A DNA stretch of 64,000 nt from Thalassolituus sp. UBA1087. Lineage in GTDB: Bacteria > Pseudomonadota > Gammaproteobacteria > Pseudomonadales > Oceanobacteraceae. The notes beneath the pieces are model-generated. The model had not been told where the DNA came from. It was given only the letters and a program-made list of their open reading frames with translations, and did not search any database. Position 1 is the stretch's first letter. Every line of letters starts with the position of its first letter. Shown piece after piece: positions 8,500-18,580 of this stretch. Location: positions 62,001 through 126,000 of the forward strand of contig DCCG01000046.1 in NCBI GenBank assembly GCA_002314145.1, written 5' to 3'. Made by a program: the position numbers and the translations under genes.

Positions 8500-11400
8500 C
8501 TACTCTTCCCGCCAATAGGTTTTTCGGAACATGGTAAAGTTACCTTCTGCCGGTAATATCTCAGTACCAATAGCAATAACGGGTTTAGATGATGCGCCTG
8601 TTGTTGGGTTAGCAGGAGGGAATACCAGTACAGGTTTCGGAACAATACCGCCCTGATTAAGTTCGATCTGCTGTACATTACGCTCAGTCGTATCCGGAGC
8701 CTCATAAGGATTGATCAGCAGAACACGTGCCTGACCCGCATCGGGTTCACAGCCTACTTCAATGGCGTTATTGCTCGGCCTGAACGTCGGGGCATAGATA
8801 ACATCATTAACTGTCAGGGTAGTACTGAGAATTTTTTCGCCCTGATCCTGCAATGTAATATAGAAGCCATTTCGTTTCTGTTGCAGCGATGCCGAGTCAA
8901 AGGAATCATGATTTGCTAAGTCAGATATATCCACAGATTGGTAGCCATTTGTGGGAGCTTTGTTGATATCAAAATCATTAATAACAAATAAATGATCAGT
9001 AGTTTCTGTTGACAGTGGTCCCGCACGATACCCTGAACCAATAGCTATCTGATAGCGGGCAAGTTTTTTGAAGATATGTTTATCTGGATCATCAGGGTTA
9101 GGAAATTCAAACTGACCGTAATTGGTATAAATGACATCCGGTTGTGTATAGAAACGTGTATTTCCGGCAACCGTACCATCATTAAAGTCAGCGATGACAC
9201 CGCCTTCTGCAAAATTACTGTGACCAGAGTTTCCTTCCTTAATATCAAACCGCCAGATGCGACCGCCAACATCGGCTCCATAAATCAGGTCCACTGTGCC
9301 GTCACCATTGTTATCCACCAGAGACAGGTCTCCGGCAAAACTGGATGTCATATCGGAAGAATACAGACCATGTTGGCTGCTGTAATTACCATTGGCCTTC
9401 CATAAAAGATCGAAAATATTTCCGCTGCCTTCATTATTGGCTTTCACCATATAAATGGCATTACCCACATCATGGGTAATCCGGGTGGTTGCGTTATCTT
9501 CATCGGTATCATAACCCCCACCAAAAAAGAACACCTCGGTTTCCTGACCTTTCCACATAACGGTTGCTGGCAGCATACGTGACCAGGTCTGTCCCAGCTC
9601 TTCAAACCCCGGATCCCCACTGGTAATCTGGGCTTCAAACCTTGGGTTATCAGCTTCGGATATATCCAAAGCATAATAGCTGTGGCCGCCACGGCGCATA
9701 CCCGCTGCCAGAAATATAGTATCGTCTGCATCAACAACACCATCCCGGTTTTTATCGTCATGGTGGGTGCTCAAAGGACCGTCTATACCGTAGGCTTTCA
9801 GAAGATTACCTTCTTCGCGTTGATAGACTGCCAGATTGGGCAGTAGCTCTTTAGGCATAAAAGCCCAGAGTTCACCCGGATCATTCAAATCCGTTTTAAA
9901 AGCATGGATGTAACCAACATTCGTTCCGGTATACAGTAAGTCAGAAATATTACCACTGGTATTCCGGTAAGATACCAGCATCGGGTTGCCATGCAGTGGA
10001 TCTGCTAACGTGTGGCGGGCAGCGCCGGTTGTCGGATCAATGCCTCGTCCCCATTGCAGAATAGATTTACGGTTTTCTGACGTCAGATTTGTGCCGTTAG
10101 GAAGATTGTCATCCAGCATCGCGGTTGTTATACCTGAGGTATCTTCATGAATCCGGTTTTCATTCTGCCTGATTGCGCCAAAACCTTTAAGGTTGGTGTA
10201 CACGGCCCGGTTAGCTGTGAGCTTGTGTGCGATACCTCCTGCAGGAACATCGGCGCCATCGGGAGAGCCTGATGTCCAGAAACTTTTGGCTGAATCTTTA
10301 AAGTATCCGGTAGCAGGGTCAATTGCTGCCACTGAATCCTGGTCCTGGATAATACCGTCATGGTTCATTTTATAGCGCTTGATATTTCCTGACCAGCCAG
10401 GCATTTCTGATGGTTTGAATACCGAATAGTACAGCTCTTCCCTATGTTCCAGACTGTTGAAAGCGTTAACCGCAACCACTGGCGCCGCAAAGTTACCGGC
10501 TGTGTTGGCAATACCGCCGAATACTTTAAGTAATGCAGCCGTCAAGCCTGTTTCATTATCGGCTTTATAAAAATGTTTGGATGTACCATCACCATTCAGG
10601 TGTTCCTGGTTTAATGGATGGCCATATTTAGCAATATTATTCAGGTATTCTTCACCGTCGTCGCCGACACCTGAAAAACCGCCCACTGTGTGTACGTAAA
10701 TTGGCTGGTTAACTTCGGAAGCATTAACGTCAACGGATCCCGTAATATCCTCATCGTTGAAATGATCAGTATTCTGAAGAAAATAAGCGAGCTCATCGGT
10801 ACAGCCACCATTGCCGTTACAGTGCCGGCTGAGATCATTGGGGAGATCGGGGTATTTGGAATAATCCATTTTATCATTCACAAACCCATTAACCTGATTG
10901 TCAGATGAGGGCAATCCATCGGTAAACAGGACGATATGATTTTTCTGACAGGTTGCTTCTACCGGCGATTTATATTTTCCGCCACTCATACTGTCAGCCG
11001 CACTTCCCAGGCGACTAACAAAACGCCTCTGATAATTCAGACTACCATAGTAATTGAAATAAGTACTCATAGCTTCCAGGTTGCCATGGTAACTTGTTCT
11101 TACTTCACCAAATCTTGGGCTTTGACCTGTTATATACAGATATGCCTCATAGATACTTTCTGTAATCGGTGTTCCGCCCCCAATATTATCCAGGCTCATG
11201 GAATTAATACTGTCGATGAGCTTATTTTTGTCCGCTTCAGAATCCGTTGCAATGAAGGGTTGCAGAACATAAGCACCATCATAACGGTCCCAGGTCTCAT
11301 CAAATCTCATAATGGAGATATTGATAGGCAGGGAAGGATCCAGTTGTGAGATAGCGTTGACCGCTGATTTCTGGACAATCTCCAGCCGGCTGTCTTCGTA

Positions 11401-11580
11401 ATTCTCAGGCTCTGAGCTGTTGTCAGCTTCATATGCCATTGACCCTGACGTATCAATCAGAAAAACCACGTTAGGGTTTATCCGGTTTTTAGTATTGCGA
11501 TAAATTTCAGTGTCATCCGCATAAACAAAGCGGCTGCTGAAAAGCCCGAATGCAATGATGGTTAACCAGTAAAGTTTCAT
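8500..11580 (-). CDS. pilY1: PilY1 pilus-tip adhesin / mechanosensor
   Basis: The 1026-residue protein begins with a Sec-type signal peptide (MKLYWLTIIAFGLFSSRFVYA). An N-terminal von Willebrand A domain follows, with an intact MIDAS D43-T-S45-G-S47. The C-terminal half is the PilY1 beta-propeller. An EF-hand-like loop DNNGDGTVD near residue 755, followed by YGADVGGRIWRFDI, matches the calcium site that controls pilus extension and retraction in Pseudomonas PilY1. A second acidic loop, DKNRDGVVDADD, lies near residue 605. Known roles are adhesion, surface sensing and priming of pilus assembly. It sits between pilX and fimU, an order unlike Pseudomonas. Confidence 0.96.
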   Translation of the reverse strand: MKLYWLTIIAFGLFSSRFVYADDTEIYRNTKNRINPNVVFLIDTSGSMAYEADNSSEPENYEDSRLEIVQKSAVNAISQLDPSLPINISIMRFDETWDRYDGAYVLQPFIATDSEADKNKLIDSINSMSLDNIGGGTPITESIYEAYLYITGQSPRFGEVRTSYHGNLEAMSTYFNYYGSLNYQRRFVSRLGSAADSMSGGKYKSPVEATCQKNHIVLFTDGLPSSDNQVNGFVNDKMDYSKYPDLPNDLSRHCNGNGGCTDELAYFLQNTDHFNDEDITGSVDVNASEVNQPIYVHTVGGFSGVGDDGEEYLNNIAKYGHPLNQEHLNGDGTSKHFYKADNETGLTAALLKVFGGIANTAGNFAAPVVAVNAFNSLEHREELYYSVFKPSEMPGWSGNIKRYKMNHDGIIQDQDSVAAIDPATGYFKDSAKSFWTSGSPDGADVPAGGIAHKLTANRAVYTNLKGFGAIRQNENRIHEDTSGITTAMLDDNLPNGTNLTSENRKSILQWGRGIDPTTGAARHTLADPLHGNPMLVSYRNTSGNISDLLYTGTNVGYIHAFKTDLNDPGELWAFMPKELLPNLAVYQREEGNLLKAYGIDGPLSTHHDDKNRDGVVDADDTIFLAAGMRRGGHSYYALDISEADNPRFEAQITSGDPGFEELGQTWSRMLPATVMWKGQETEVFFFGGGYDTDEDNATTRITHDVGNAIYMVKANNEGSGNIFDLLWKANGNYSSQHGLYSSDMTSSFAGDLSLVDNNGDGTVDLIYGADVGGRIWRFDIKEGNSGHSNFAEGGVIADFNDGTVAGNTRFYTQPDVIYTNYGQFEFPNPDDPDKHIFKKLARYQIAIGSGYRAGPLSTETTDHLFVINDFDINKAPTNGYQSVDISDLANHDSFDSASLQQKRNGFYITLQDQGEKILSTTLTVNDVIYAPTFRPSNNAIEVGCEPDAGQARVLLINPYEAPDTTERNVQQIELNQGGIVPKPVLVFPPANPTTGASSKPVIAIGTEILPAEGNFTMFRKTYWREE

Positions 11581-11638
11581 AGGACACCTGCCGGATTTGT
11601 TGTTGAACCTGTTACGGAATATGTTAGATAAAAACTCA

Positions 11639-12208
11639 TCAGGCTCCCCCCGGTACCAAACGCAGAATACCGATCTGCTGAGTTACAGAAATTGTGTTGT
11701 TTTTACTCTGAGCACTGGTGGTAATCGCCGCTGGTATCGCGTCACAGGCGCTTCCACAGCCCGGCGCTGACTTCAGGTAATAGCTGGTTCCGGACGGTAC
11801 GGGGAGCGCCTTGAACGATGTTGTCAGGCCGGAAGAGGGGATGATTTTCGATGAGAATGACGGCTGAGTCAGCTGAGTGCCGAATTCCTGGAAAGGATTG
11901 AACGAAGGAATATTTGTTTGTTCTTCATTGATCTGATCGTTATCCAGTGCGTCCCTGTAGATAGATTTAGCCTGGTTGAGCATGCCGTTTTGCAGGGCAG
12001 TATTGTCACGCATCCGCTCAAATACATAATTCAGTGTACCGCGGGCGGCATTGGATACTTCATGCTGATGCTGCAGGTTACTGATCATGCGGATCTGGGT
12101 TGAAGACCGCTGCATGGCCACCAGAGCGACCAGTGTGATTGCAGTCAGTACAACCAGGCTGATAACCAGCGCTGAGCCATGTTGACCTTTGTTTCCCCGT
12201 GCTGTCAT
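11639..12208 (-). CDS. pilX: Type IV minor pilin PilX
   Basis: The 189-residue protein has a short basic N-terminus, then HGSALVISLVVLTAITLVALVAMQRS. This is the PilX_N signature, in which pilin position 5 is not Glu, as in Pseudomonas PilX. The motif MISNLQHQHEVSNAARGTLNYVFERM follows. A C-terminal Cys pair (GCGSAC) could form a small loop. PilX is one of the core minor pilins. It is 58 bases upstream of pilY1, the partner it normally accompanies. Confidence 0.88.
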   Translation of the reverse strand: MTARGNKGQHGSALVISLVVLTAITLVALVAMQRSSTQIRMISNLQHQHEVSNAARGTLNYVFERMRDNTALQNGMLNQAKSIYRDALDNDQINEEQTNIPSFNPFQEFGTQLTQPSFSSKIIPSSGLTTSFKALPVPSGTSYYLKSAPGCGSACDAIPAAITTSAQSKNNTISVTQQIGILRLVPGGA

Positions 12209-12350
12209 ATCAACCCCTGTTATCTGGTTTCTCCAGCTATTACTTTAATTATTATTGCGCAGACAGAAAGGGGATCAGGATAAACGGTAGCGTTGATTGG
12301 ACCGCTGGCAAACAGCGGTGTAAAAGTGTGCTGGTCTTCACACAGTCTGC

Positions 12351-12911
12351 TTACCGGCAGGGGATATTACGCCGGCTGGCGGTTTCAAAGATACCGTCCC
12401 CGTCGGAGTCCGTACCCGGCCTTATGCGTCCCAGTCTGGATATTACAAGAGAATCCGAGCGCACATCATCGGTGCTGTCGCCGTAGCGCAGGCAGTAGCC
12501 AAAGGAACCGGTATTGATGCCGGAAAAGCCGGTGGGGGAGAAGCTGATCACCCGCCCGGTGTAGGAGCGTGTCGCCTCAGTGCGGGCCTGGCGATAACGT
12601 CTTATGAGGATTTCGCCGGTATCCAGCTGTCTGTTATTGTTATTATCAGTAAACATGGAAAGCTCGGCATTCCAGTCGTTATCGCAGGCATTACCTGATA
12701 GCGGACAGAGAGTGACCTGTTGGCTCTGATGCACTGCCTGCTCTCTGGCAGAGGCGATGGCCTGTTTCAGCTCAGCGATGTCCTGACGTGCGATCAGACT
12801 GTTCAGCGTCTGATTGAGGAAGGGGACAGCATAGGTCAGTGTCAGTCCTATTACTGTTAATGTTGTTAGTAGTTCGATGATAGTAAAGCCTTCCATGGCC
12901 CGGTAACGCAT
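12351..12911 (-). CDS. fimT: GspH/FimT-family pseudopilin (FimT-like)
   Basis: The 186-residue protein has leader MRYRAMEG and helix FTIIELLTTLTVIGLTLTYAVPFLNQ. The GspH/FimT domain follows (AELKQAIASAREQAVHQSQQVTLCP, with FSPTGFSG). It is the first gene of the pilus operon. A very good AGGAGG lies 5 bases before the ATG. FimT proteins in other bacteria bind DNA at the pilus tip during natural transformation; whether this copy does so cannot be told here. A 142-base gap separates it from pilX and shows no clear terminator. Confidence 0.82.
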   Translation of the reverse strand: MRYRAMEGFTIIELLTTLTVIGLTLTYAVPFLNQTLNSLIARQDIAELKQAIASAREQAVHQSQQVTLCPLSGNACDNDWNAELSMFTDNNNNRQLDTGEILIRRYRQARTEATRSYTGRVISFSPTGFSGINTGSFGYCLRYGDSTDDVRSDSLVISRLGRIRPGTDSDGDGIFETASRRNIPCR

Positions 12912-13007
12912 AACGACCTCCTGTCGTACGTGAGTTACCGGACTATTTTAATGCTGCGGTGGCAAAAATCTCTCGGAATTGTGCCTTAAATTTCTCAATA
13001 CCGATAT

Positions 13008-14360
13008 TCAGTCAATCCCCAGCTTTTTACAGCGATAGCGCAGTGCCCGGAAACTGATGCCCAGCTTTTCCGCCGCCGCTGTTTTATTCCAGCGGGTGGC
13101 TTCCAGTGCCTGTGTGATGGCTGTACGTTCGATGTTTTCCAGATAGGCTTCCAGATTGTTGGTCTCAATACGCAGGTCGGCTGTTTCTTTGGGCACCGGG
13201 CTGGGATCGCCACCTGGCTTGAGGTGCAGATCGGAGAGGGTGATGCTGTCGCCTTCCGCCAGCGTGACCGCCCGCTGCAGTATATTCTCCAGTTCGCGTA
13301 CATTGCCGGGAAAGGAATAATCGAGCAACGCCTGATAGGCATCCGGGTCGAGGGTAATTTCCGGCATATCCCACTCCTGCGAATACTTACGGATAAAATG
13401 CCGTATCAGCATGGGGATGTCCTCTTTACGATCGGCCAGCCGGGGAACATCTATCTGAATCACATTGAGGCGGAAGTACAGGTCCTGACGGAACGCTTCT
13501 TTTTGCACCATATCGCTGAGGTCTTTATGGCTGGCACACAGAATACGGACATTAACCGGGGTTTCCTGCTCAGCACCAACCGCTCTTATGGATTGTTCCT
13601 GAATGGCGCGTAACAGTTTGGCCTGCATTTCCAGCGGTAATTCAGCCACTTCATCGAGAAACAGGGTGCCGCCGTTGGCCGCGCGGAAAAAACCGGCTTT
13701 ATCCGAATGTGCGCCGGTAAAGCTGCCTTTGTTATGACCAAAGAACTCACTTTCCATCAGGTCGCGCGGAATTGCACCACAGTTAACGGCAATAAAAGGT
13801 TGCTCCATGCGCGCACTCTGGTGATGAATCAGGCGTGCGACCAGTTCTTTACCGGTACCGGACTCGCCCTGAATAAACACAGGTGCCTGAGTGCGGGCGA
13901 CTTTATAGATTTTCTGCTTCAGCAGATGCATGCCGCCGGAATCCCCCAGCAGTCCATCGGCGGAAGGGATGTTTTCAATATTCGCGGGGACTTTGGTCAG
14001 ACGCAGTGCGGCTTTCACCAGCTCGCGCAAACGCTCGGTGTCCAGCGGTTTGGCCACCACGTCAAATGCCCCGGCTTTTAAGGCGTTGACGGCAAGTTCC
14101 ATATTGCCATAGGCAGTAATCATGGCCACTGGCATATCCGGGTGCTGTGCATTACACAGACCAATCAGGTCGAGACCATTACCATCCGGTAATTTCATAT
14201 CGGTAATGCAGAAATGGTAGGGGCGTTCTTTCAGCAGAGCCAGGGCTTCACTGACATTGGCGGCCTGGTAGCAATCGAGTTCCATGCGCTGCAGCGTCAT
14301 GGAAATCAGGGTGCGGATGTCCGGTTCGTCGTCAATAATCAGCGCGGCATACTTGCTCAT
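13008..14360 (-). CDS. pilR: PilR sigma-54-dependent response regulator
   Basis: The 450-residue NtrC-family activator has three parts. The receiver (residues 1-120) has the acidic pair DD near 10-11, and the phospho-acceptor Asp lies in ITDMKLPDG. The AAA+ domain has Walker A GESGTGKE, the sigma-54 contact loop as GSFTGA, and Walker B GGTLFLDEV. The C-terminus is a Fis-type helix-turn-helix (NKTAAAEKLGISFRALRYRCKKLG). With PilS it activates pilA transcription, and a matching sigma-54 promoter is seen upstream of pilA in this window. It starts 17 bases after pilS. Confidence 0.96.
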   Translation of the reverse strand: MSKYAALIIDDEPDIRTLISMTLQRMELDCYQAANVSEALALLKERPYHFCITDMKLPDGNGLDLIGLCNAQHPDMPVAMITAYGNMELAVNALKAGAFDVVAKPLDTERLRELVKAALRLTKVPANIENIPSADGLLGDSGGMHLLKQKIYKVARTQAPVFIQGESGTGKELVARLIHHQSARMEQPFIAVNCGAIPRDLMESEFFGHNKGSFTGAHSDKAGFFRAANGGTLFLDEVAELPLEMQAKLLRAIQEQSIRAVGAEQETPVNVRILCASHKDLSDMVQKEAFRQDLYFRLNVIQIDVPRLADRKEDIPMLIRHFIRKYSQEWDMPEITLDPDAYQALLDYSFPGNVRELENILQRAVTLAEGDSITLSDLHLKPGGDPSPVPKETADLRIETNNLEAYLENIERTAITQALEATRWNKTAAAEKLGISFRALRYRCKKLGID

Positions 14361-14377
14361 ACAGGCCTGTCCATCAG

Positions 14378-15904
14378 TTATGCGGATTTCATAATAATAC
14401 GGAAGCAGGTTCCGTTTGGAATGGGATGATACTGAATTCTTGCATGATTGGCTTCACACAGTTCACGGCAAAGGAAGAGTCCCAGACCCGTTCCGTTGTG
14501 TTCGGTGGTATAAAAAGGTTCGAACAGATGCGGCCTTTGTTCGACAGCCACACCGTTGCCGTTATCAATAATGTCGAGATAGATACTGTTGACGTCCGAT
14601 ATTGTGGCAATGATGGCAAGCCTTGCACGGTCTTCAGAGGCCTTGATGGCATAGCGCAGACCATTGGTACATAAATTATGCAGAATCTGCTGCAGTTGTC
14701 CCGGGTCAAAGCGTACCTGAATATCATCCGGGCAGAGAATACTGAGCTTATAGTTTTCTCCCTGAGTGGCATTGCGCAGCTGTTTGGCAAAATGCTGCAG
14801 CCAGGGCGCCAGCCGCAGCGTTTCCAGTGCAGACTGGCTGCGACGGGATAAAGACAGAACATCTTCAATGGTGCGGTTTATGCGCATACATTGCTGTTCG
14901 ATAATCTGGGTCAGTTGTTTTTCCGGCTCTTTCAACTCAGGTGTTTCGGATAACAGTTGTGAGGCCTGACGCAGGGCACTGAGCGGGTTACGTATTTCAT
15001 GGGCAATGGAGGCGGTAAGGCGTCCCAGAGAGGCGAGTTTTACGTGCTGGGCTTCCTGCGAAATAATTTCGGTGTTTTCGACATAAATCAGGTAATCGCC
15101 GGGCTCTGAATCGTTCAGAGGCACCCGTTTGAGGAGTAATTTATCACTGCCGCTTTCAATCACGGTATTGCCACCGGCATCGTTTAATAACCCTGGCAGG
15201 TTCTCCCCTTCAATCAGGTCAAACCATTCCATGGCTTTGTTGTTGAAAAAAAGAATCTCATCGTTTTTATCGCAGGCGATAATCCCGTTGGGCAGGCTGA
15301 GCAGCGCCTGGCGACTGAAATGCTGCAGGCGACGCAGCCGGGTTGCCTGGTCGGTGGCCAGAGACAATGCACTTTTCAGGCGGCGCGAGAGCGTCTGGGT
15401 AATACCGGCGATAACAAAACACAGCAGGCCGTATAAACCGCTGTTGATCAGATCATATGTCAGTTCACCCTCTGCCCAGTAATTCTGTGTATAAAAGACG
15501 GACAGCGTGGTCCAGGCCGCGACCCCAAAGCCCAGTACGCCGGGCGCGAGCAGATTGGAAACCGCGACCGGGATAAGAATCAGGCTGGAAAAACCACTTT
15601 CCAGGCCACCGGATGCATACATCAGGGCTGACAGTATGGCGATTTCCAGAAATACATAACTGATGGCGACCTGTGGGTCCGGCTGGCGGTTTGCCACGGC
15701 GGCAAACACGGCCGCGACGATGACATAAATGGTTGCGCCGGTCAGAAAAACACTGGGGTTACTGCCGCCGACAATGGAGTTTTGCTTATCCAGTGTGTTG
15801 CCGATGAGCAGCAGCAAAGCCAGGAACAGTGAGTAGTAACTATACAGGCGCAGCAGCCGGTTTCCGTGGACGACCAGGTCGGTGGGTTTTAAGCGGATGG
15901 CCAA
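14378..15904 (-). CDS. pilS: PilS sensor histidine kinase
   Basis: About 508 residues. I choose the TTG at 15904, since AGGAG lies exactly 6 bases upstream; a longer frame to 15970 also opens with TTG but has no such site. About six N-terminal membrane helices (YYSLFLALLLLIGN onward) are followed by a PAS-like segment. The HisKA box is SIAHEIRNPLSALRQASQLL, and the ATPase domain has NLCTNGLRYA, DIDNGNGV and GTGLGLFLCRE, all intact. PilS senses pilin levels in the membrane and controls PilR. It is divergent from nadE. Confidence 0.95.
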   Translation of the reverse strand: MAIRLKPTDLVVHGNRLLRLYSYYSLFLALLLLIGNTLDKQNSIVGGSNPSVFLTGATIYVIVAAVFAAVANRQPDPQVAISYVFLEIAILSALMYASGGLESGFSSLILIPVAVSNLLAPGVLGFGVAAWTTLSVFYTQNYWAEGELTYDLINSGLYGLLCFVIAGITQTLSRRLKSALSLATDQATRLRRLQHFSRQALLSLPNGIIACDKNDEILFFNNKAMEWFDLIEGENLPGLLNDAGGNTVIESGSDKLLLKRVPLNDSEPGDYLIYVENTEIISQEAQHVKLASLGRLTASIAHEIRNPLSALRQASQLLSETPELKEPEKQLTQIIEQQCMRINRTIEDVLSLSRRSQSALETLRLAPWLQHFAKQLRNATQGENYKLSILCPDDIQVRFDPGQLQQILHNLCTNGLRYAIKASEDRARLAIIATISDVNSIYLDIIDNGNGVAVEQRPHLFEPFYTTEHNGTGLGLFLCRELCEANHARIQYHPIPNGTCFRIIMKSA

Positions 15905-15910
15905 TAGAGA

Positions 15911-15915
15911 CTCCT
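15911..15915 (-). promoter_or_regulatory. Shine-Dalgarno site fixing the pilS TTG start
   Basis: On the minus strand this reads AGGAG and is separated by 6 bases from the TTG at 15904. It is the only good ribosome binding site near the pilS N-terminus and decides the start codon. Confidence 0.7.
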
Positions 15916-16045
15916 GACTTGCCGGACATGAATGGACAAAGATTGCGCCCGACGGGGATTTTCCCGACAATACAGCGCAACTATATCATGCTGCTGGTGT
16001 CGCGCCAGATATCAGTCCACTCCAGATTCACGGTAACTTATCGTC

Positions 16046-17680
16046 ATGCCCAACACACAAAATTCACCCATTCGCATCGCTATGGCTCAGAACAACTTTC
16101 TGGTTGGTGATATTCAGGGTAATACCGATCTGATCATCCAGGCTGCCCGGGAGGCGGCTGCAGGAGGCGCCCGGTTAATCGTCTTCACTGAACTGGCCCT
16201 GACAGGTTATCCGCCGGAAGATCTGCTGCTGCGATCGAGCCTGCAGTTGCGGGTGGAAGCGGCCTTGCAGCGCATTGCGGATGCTTCATCCGACATTGCG
16301 ATTGCGGTGGGTTATCCGTGGCGGGAAAATGGAAAACTGTACAATTGTGCCGGTATCTGGTGGGCAGGAAAACAGGTTGCTCATTATGCGAAACAGCATC
16401 TGCCGAATTATCAGGTATTTGATGAGGAACGTTATTTCTGTGCCGGAGATCAAGCCTGTGTAATTGAATTGTTTGGCCATAAATTAGCGCTGACGGTGTG
16501 TGAAGATGTCTGGTTTCCGGGACCGGTTGAGAAGGCCGCCGCGGCCGGAGCCGAATTAATACTGAATCTCAACGCCTCGCCGTTCCATATCGGCAAGCAG
16601 ACAGAACGGGTTACCAGACTGCAGAATCATGCCCGTGCGCATGGCATTCCGCTGATTTATGTTAATCAGGTCGGTGGTCAGGATGAACTGGTGTTCGACG
16701 GCGCATCCTTTGCCGTGTCGGGGAACGGTGACACTGTGTTGCAGATGCCGGCCTATGCAACCAGTCAGGGGATGGTTGACTGGGACGGCAGCCAGTTGCG
16801 GGCCCTGTCAGAAAGTCATGAGGCGCATGAAAGCCGGCTTGCCAGTCTTTACCAGGCACTGGTGGTGGGCGTGCGCGATTACGTTAATAAAAACCGTTTC
16901 CCGGGCGTTATTCTCGGGCTGTCCGGTGGCATTGATTCGGCGCTGACGCTGGCAGTAGCGGTGGATGCATTGGGAGCAGAACGGGTGAAAGCAGTGATGA
17001 TGCCTTTCACTTATACATCCGGTATGAGCCGTGAAGATGCCGCAGAGCAGGCAGAAACTATGGGCGTGAGATACCGTTCAATTTCCATCGAACCCATGTA
17101 CCGGGAATTTATGGCGGCTCTGGCGCCTGAATTCGACGGCCTGGCTGCCGACACCACGGAAGAAAACCTGCAGTCCCGCTGCCGCGGCGTGCTGCTCATG
17201 GCAATGTCTAATAAAACCGGTGATATGGTGCTGACCACGGGTAATAAAAGTGAAATGGCGGTGGGGTATGCCACCTTATACGGTGATATGGCCGGTGGTT
17301 ATGGGGCATTAAAAGACGTCTATAAAACCAATGTCTTCGCTCTGGCGGAGTATCGCAACAGTCTGTCTCCGGTCATTCCGCAGCGGGTGATCGATCGTCC
17401 GCCGTCGGCGGAGCTTGCGCCGGATCAGGTGGATGAAGACAGTCTGCCACCATACCCGGTACTGGACGCTATTCTGGAAAGTTATATTGAGCAGGACATG
17501 AGCGCAGAAGCCATCATTGCCGCCGGCTATGAGCGTGAGGATGTAATGCGCGTGGTAAGACTGGTGGATATCAACGAATACAAACGCCGTCAGGCGCCTA
17601 TCGGTGTACGGGTAACTCCCCGGGGGTTTGGACGTGATCGCCGTTACCCGGTGACCAATGGCTGGAAAGCGGGTATTTAA
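16046..17680 (+). CDS. nadE: Glutamine-dependent NAD+ synthetase
   Basis: The 544-residue two-domain enzyme makes NAD+ from deamido-NAD+. The N-terminal nitrilase-type glutaminase has its Glu in FTELALTGYPPEDLL, its Lys in AKQHLPNY and the nucleophile Cys in LTVCEDVW. The C-terminal synthetase has the PP-loop GLSGGIDSALTLA and the motif TTGNKSEMAVGYATLYGDMAGGY. Length matches the bacterial NadE of this type. It stands alone between pilS and bamD and ends in a strong terminator. Confidence 0.98.
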   Translation: MPNTQNSPIRIAMAQNNFLVGDIQGNTDLIIQAAREAAAGGARLIVFTELALTGYPPEDLLLRSSLQLRVEAALQRIADASSDIAIAVGYPWRENGKLYNCAGIWWAGKQVAHYAKQHLPNYQVFDEERYFCAGDQACVIELFGHKLALTVCEDVWFPGPVEKAAAAGAELILNLNASPFHIGKQTERVTRLQNHARAHGIPLIYVNQVGGQDELVFDGASFAVSGNGDTVLQMPAYATSQGMVDWDGSQLRALSESHEAHESRLASLYQALVVGVRDYVNKNRFPGVILGLSGGIDSALTLAVAVDALGAERVKAVMMPFTYTSGMSREDAAEQAETMGVRYRSISIEPMYREFMAALAPEFDGLAADTTEENLQSRCRGVLLMAMSNKTGDMVLTTGNKSEMAVGYATLYGDMAGGYGALKDVYKTNVFALAEYRNSLSPVIPQRVIDRPPSAELAPDQVDEDSLPPYPVLDAILESYIEQDMSAEAIIAAGYEREDVMRVVRLVDINEYKRRQAPIGVRVTPRGFGRDRRYPVTNGWKAGI

Positions 17681-17696
17681 ACCCTGTTGCAGTCAC

Positions 17697-17726
17697 AAAA
17701 AAGCCCGCCATCCGGCGGGCTTTTTT
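17697..17726. terminator. Bidirectional intrinsic terminator between nadE and bamD
   Basis: GCCCGCC (17703-17709) pairs with GGCGGGC (17714-17720) over a 4-base loop, and is flanked by six A on the left and six T on the right. It can end both the nadE (+) and bamD (-) transcripts. Confidence 0.95.
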
Positions 17727-17746
17727 GTCTGTGACTGACAGCAATC

Positions 17747-18580
17747 TCAGTCTTCAGCGGAATCCAGCAGACCAAAACTGATGATGTTCCAGAACGAACG
17801 ACGGTCAACCATGGCCAGCCCTGAGTTAACAAAACGCCCGTCTTCCAGCTGCGGATGATCAGGGTAGTTCAGTTTCAGCAGCGCCAGCGACTGATTGGCT
17901 TCCTGCTGCATGCCCAGTGCTTCGTAGGCCTCGATCTGAATCGCCATGGCATCGGCCACTGCCTCTGTTTTCTGATAATGCAGTAACACGTCGGTACAGC
18001 GGTTGGCGGCCGCCATATAGGCATGTCGTTTCATGTAGTAACGGGCAATTTCAATTTCGTGAGAGGCCAGTCGTTCACGCAGAAAGATCATCCGTGCTCT
18101 GGCGTCTGCCGTGTAAGGGCTGTCAGGGAAACGGATCAGTAACTCTGAAAAATGCTTAAACGCATCCTGCAGCGGTGTTGGATCGCGCCGCGCAGTCTCT
18201 TTATCGAAATAGCGCTCGACCAGCACAAAACTCATCTCATAGGTTGCCAGCCCGCGCATATAATAAGCGTAGTCGACCTGTTCATGCAGTGGGTGCAGGC
18301 GGATAAAACGCTCGGTATCGGCCAGTACGGCTTCCATATCGGACGTCATATAATGGGCGTAAATCAGCTCCAGCTGAGCCTGTTCGGCATAGCGGCCGAA
18401 AGGATACAGGGATTCCAGCTGTTCCAGGCGATCAATGGCAATCAGGAAGTTTTTGTTGTTCAGGGCATCCCGGGCTTCCTGATAGAACGTCTGTTCGGTT
18501 TTTTCTTCCGGTTTTTGCGGCGCAGAAGAGCAGGCAGAGATCAGAACGGCGAGAATAACCAGCAACCAGCGGGTGTTCAT
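17747..18580 (-). CDS. bamD: Outer membrane assembly lipoprotein BamD
   Basis: About 277 residues from the ATG at 18580, which gives a lipoprotein signal MNTRWLLVILAVLISACSS with Cys17 in the lipobox; the upstream ATG at 18736 would bury the signal. TPR-like helices follow (YQEARDALNNKNFLIAIDRLE, YPFGRYAEQAQLELIYAHY, RFPDSPYTADARARM). BamD is an essential part of the BAM complex that inserts beta-barrel proteins. It is divergent from rluD, the usual arrangement in Pseudomonas. Confidence 0.97.
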   Translation of the reverse strand: MNTRWLLVILAVLISACSSAPQKPEEKTEQTFYQEARDALNNKNFLIAIDRLEQLESLYPFGRYAEQAQLELIYAHYMTSDMEAVLADTERFIRLHPLHEQVDYAYYMRGLATYEMSFVLVERYFDKETARRDPTPLQDAFKHFSELLIRFPDSPYTADARARMIFLRERLASHEIEIARYYMKRHAYMAAANRCTDVLLHYQKTEAVADAMAIQIEAYEALGMQQEANQSLALLKLNYPDHPQLEDGRFVNSGLAMVDRRSFWNIISFGLLDSAED

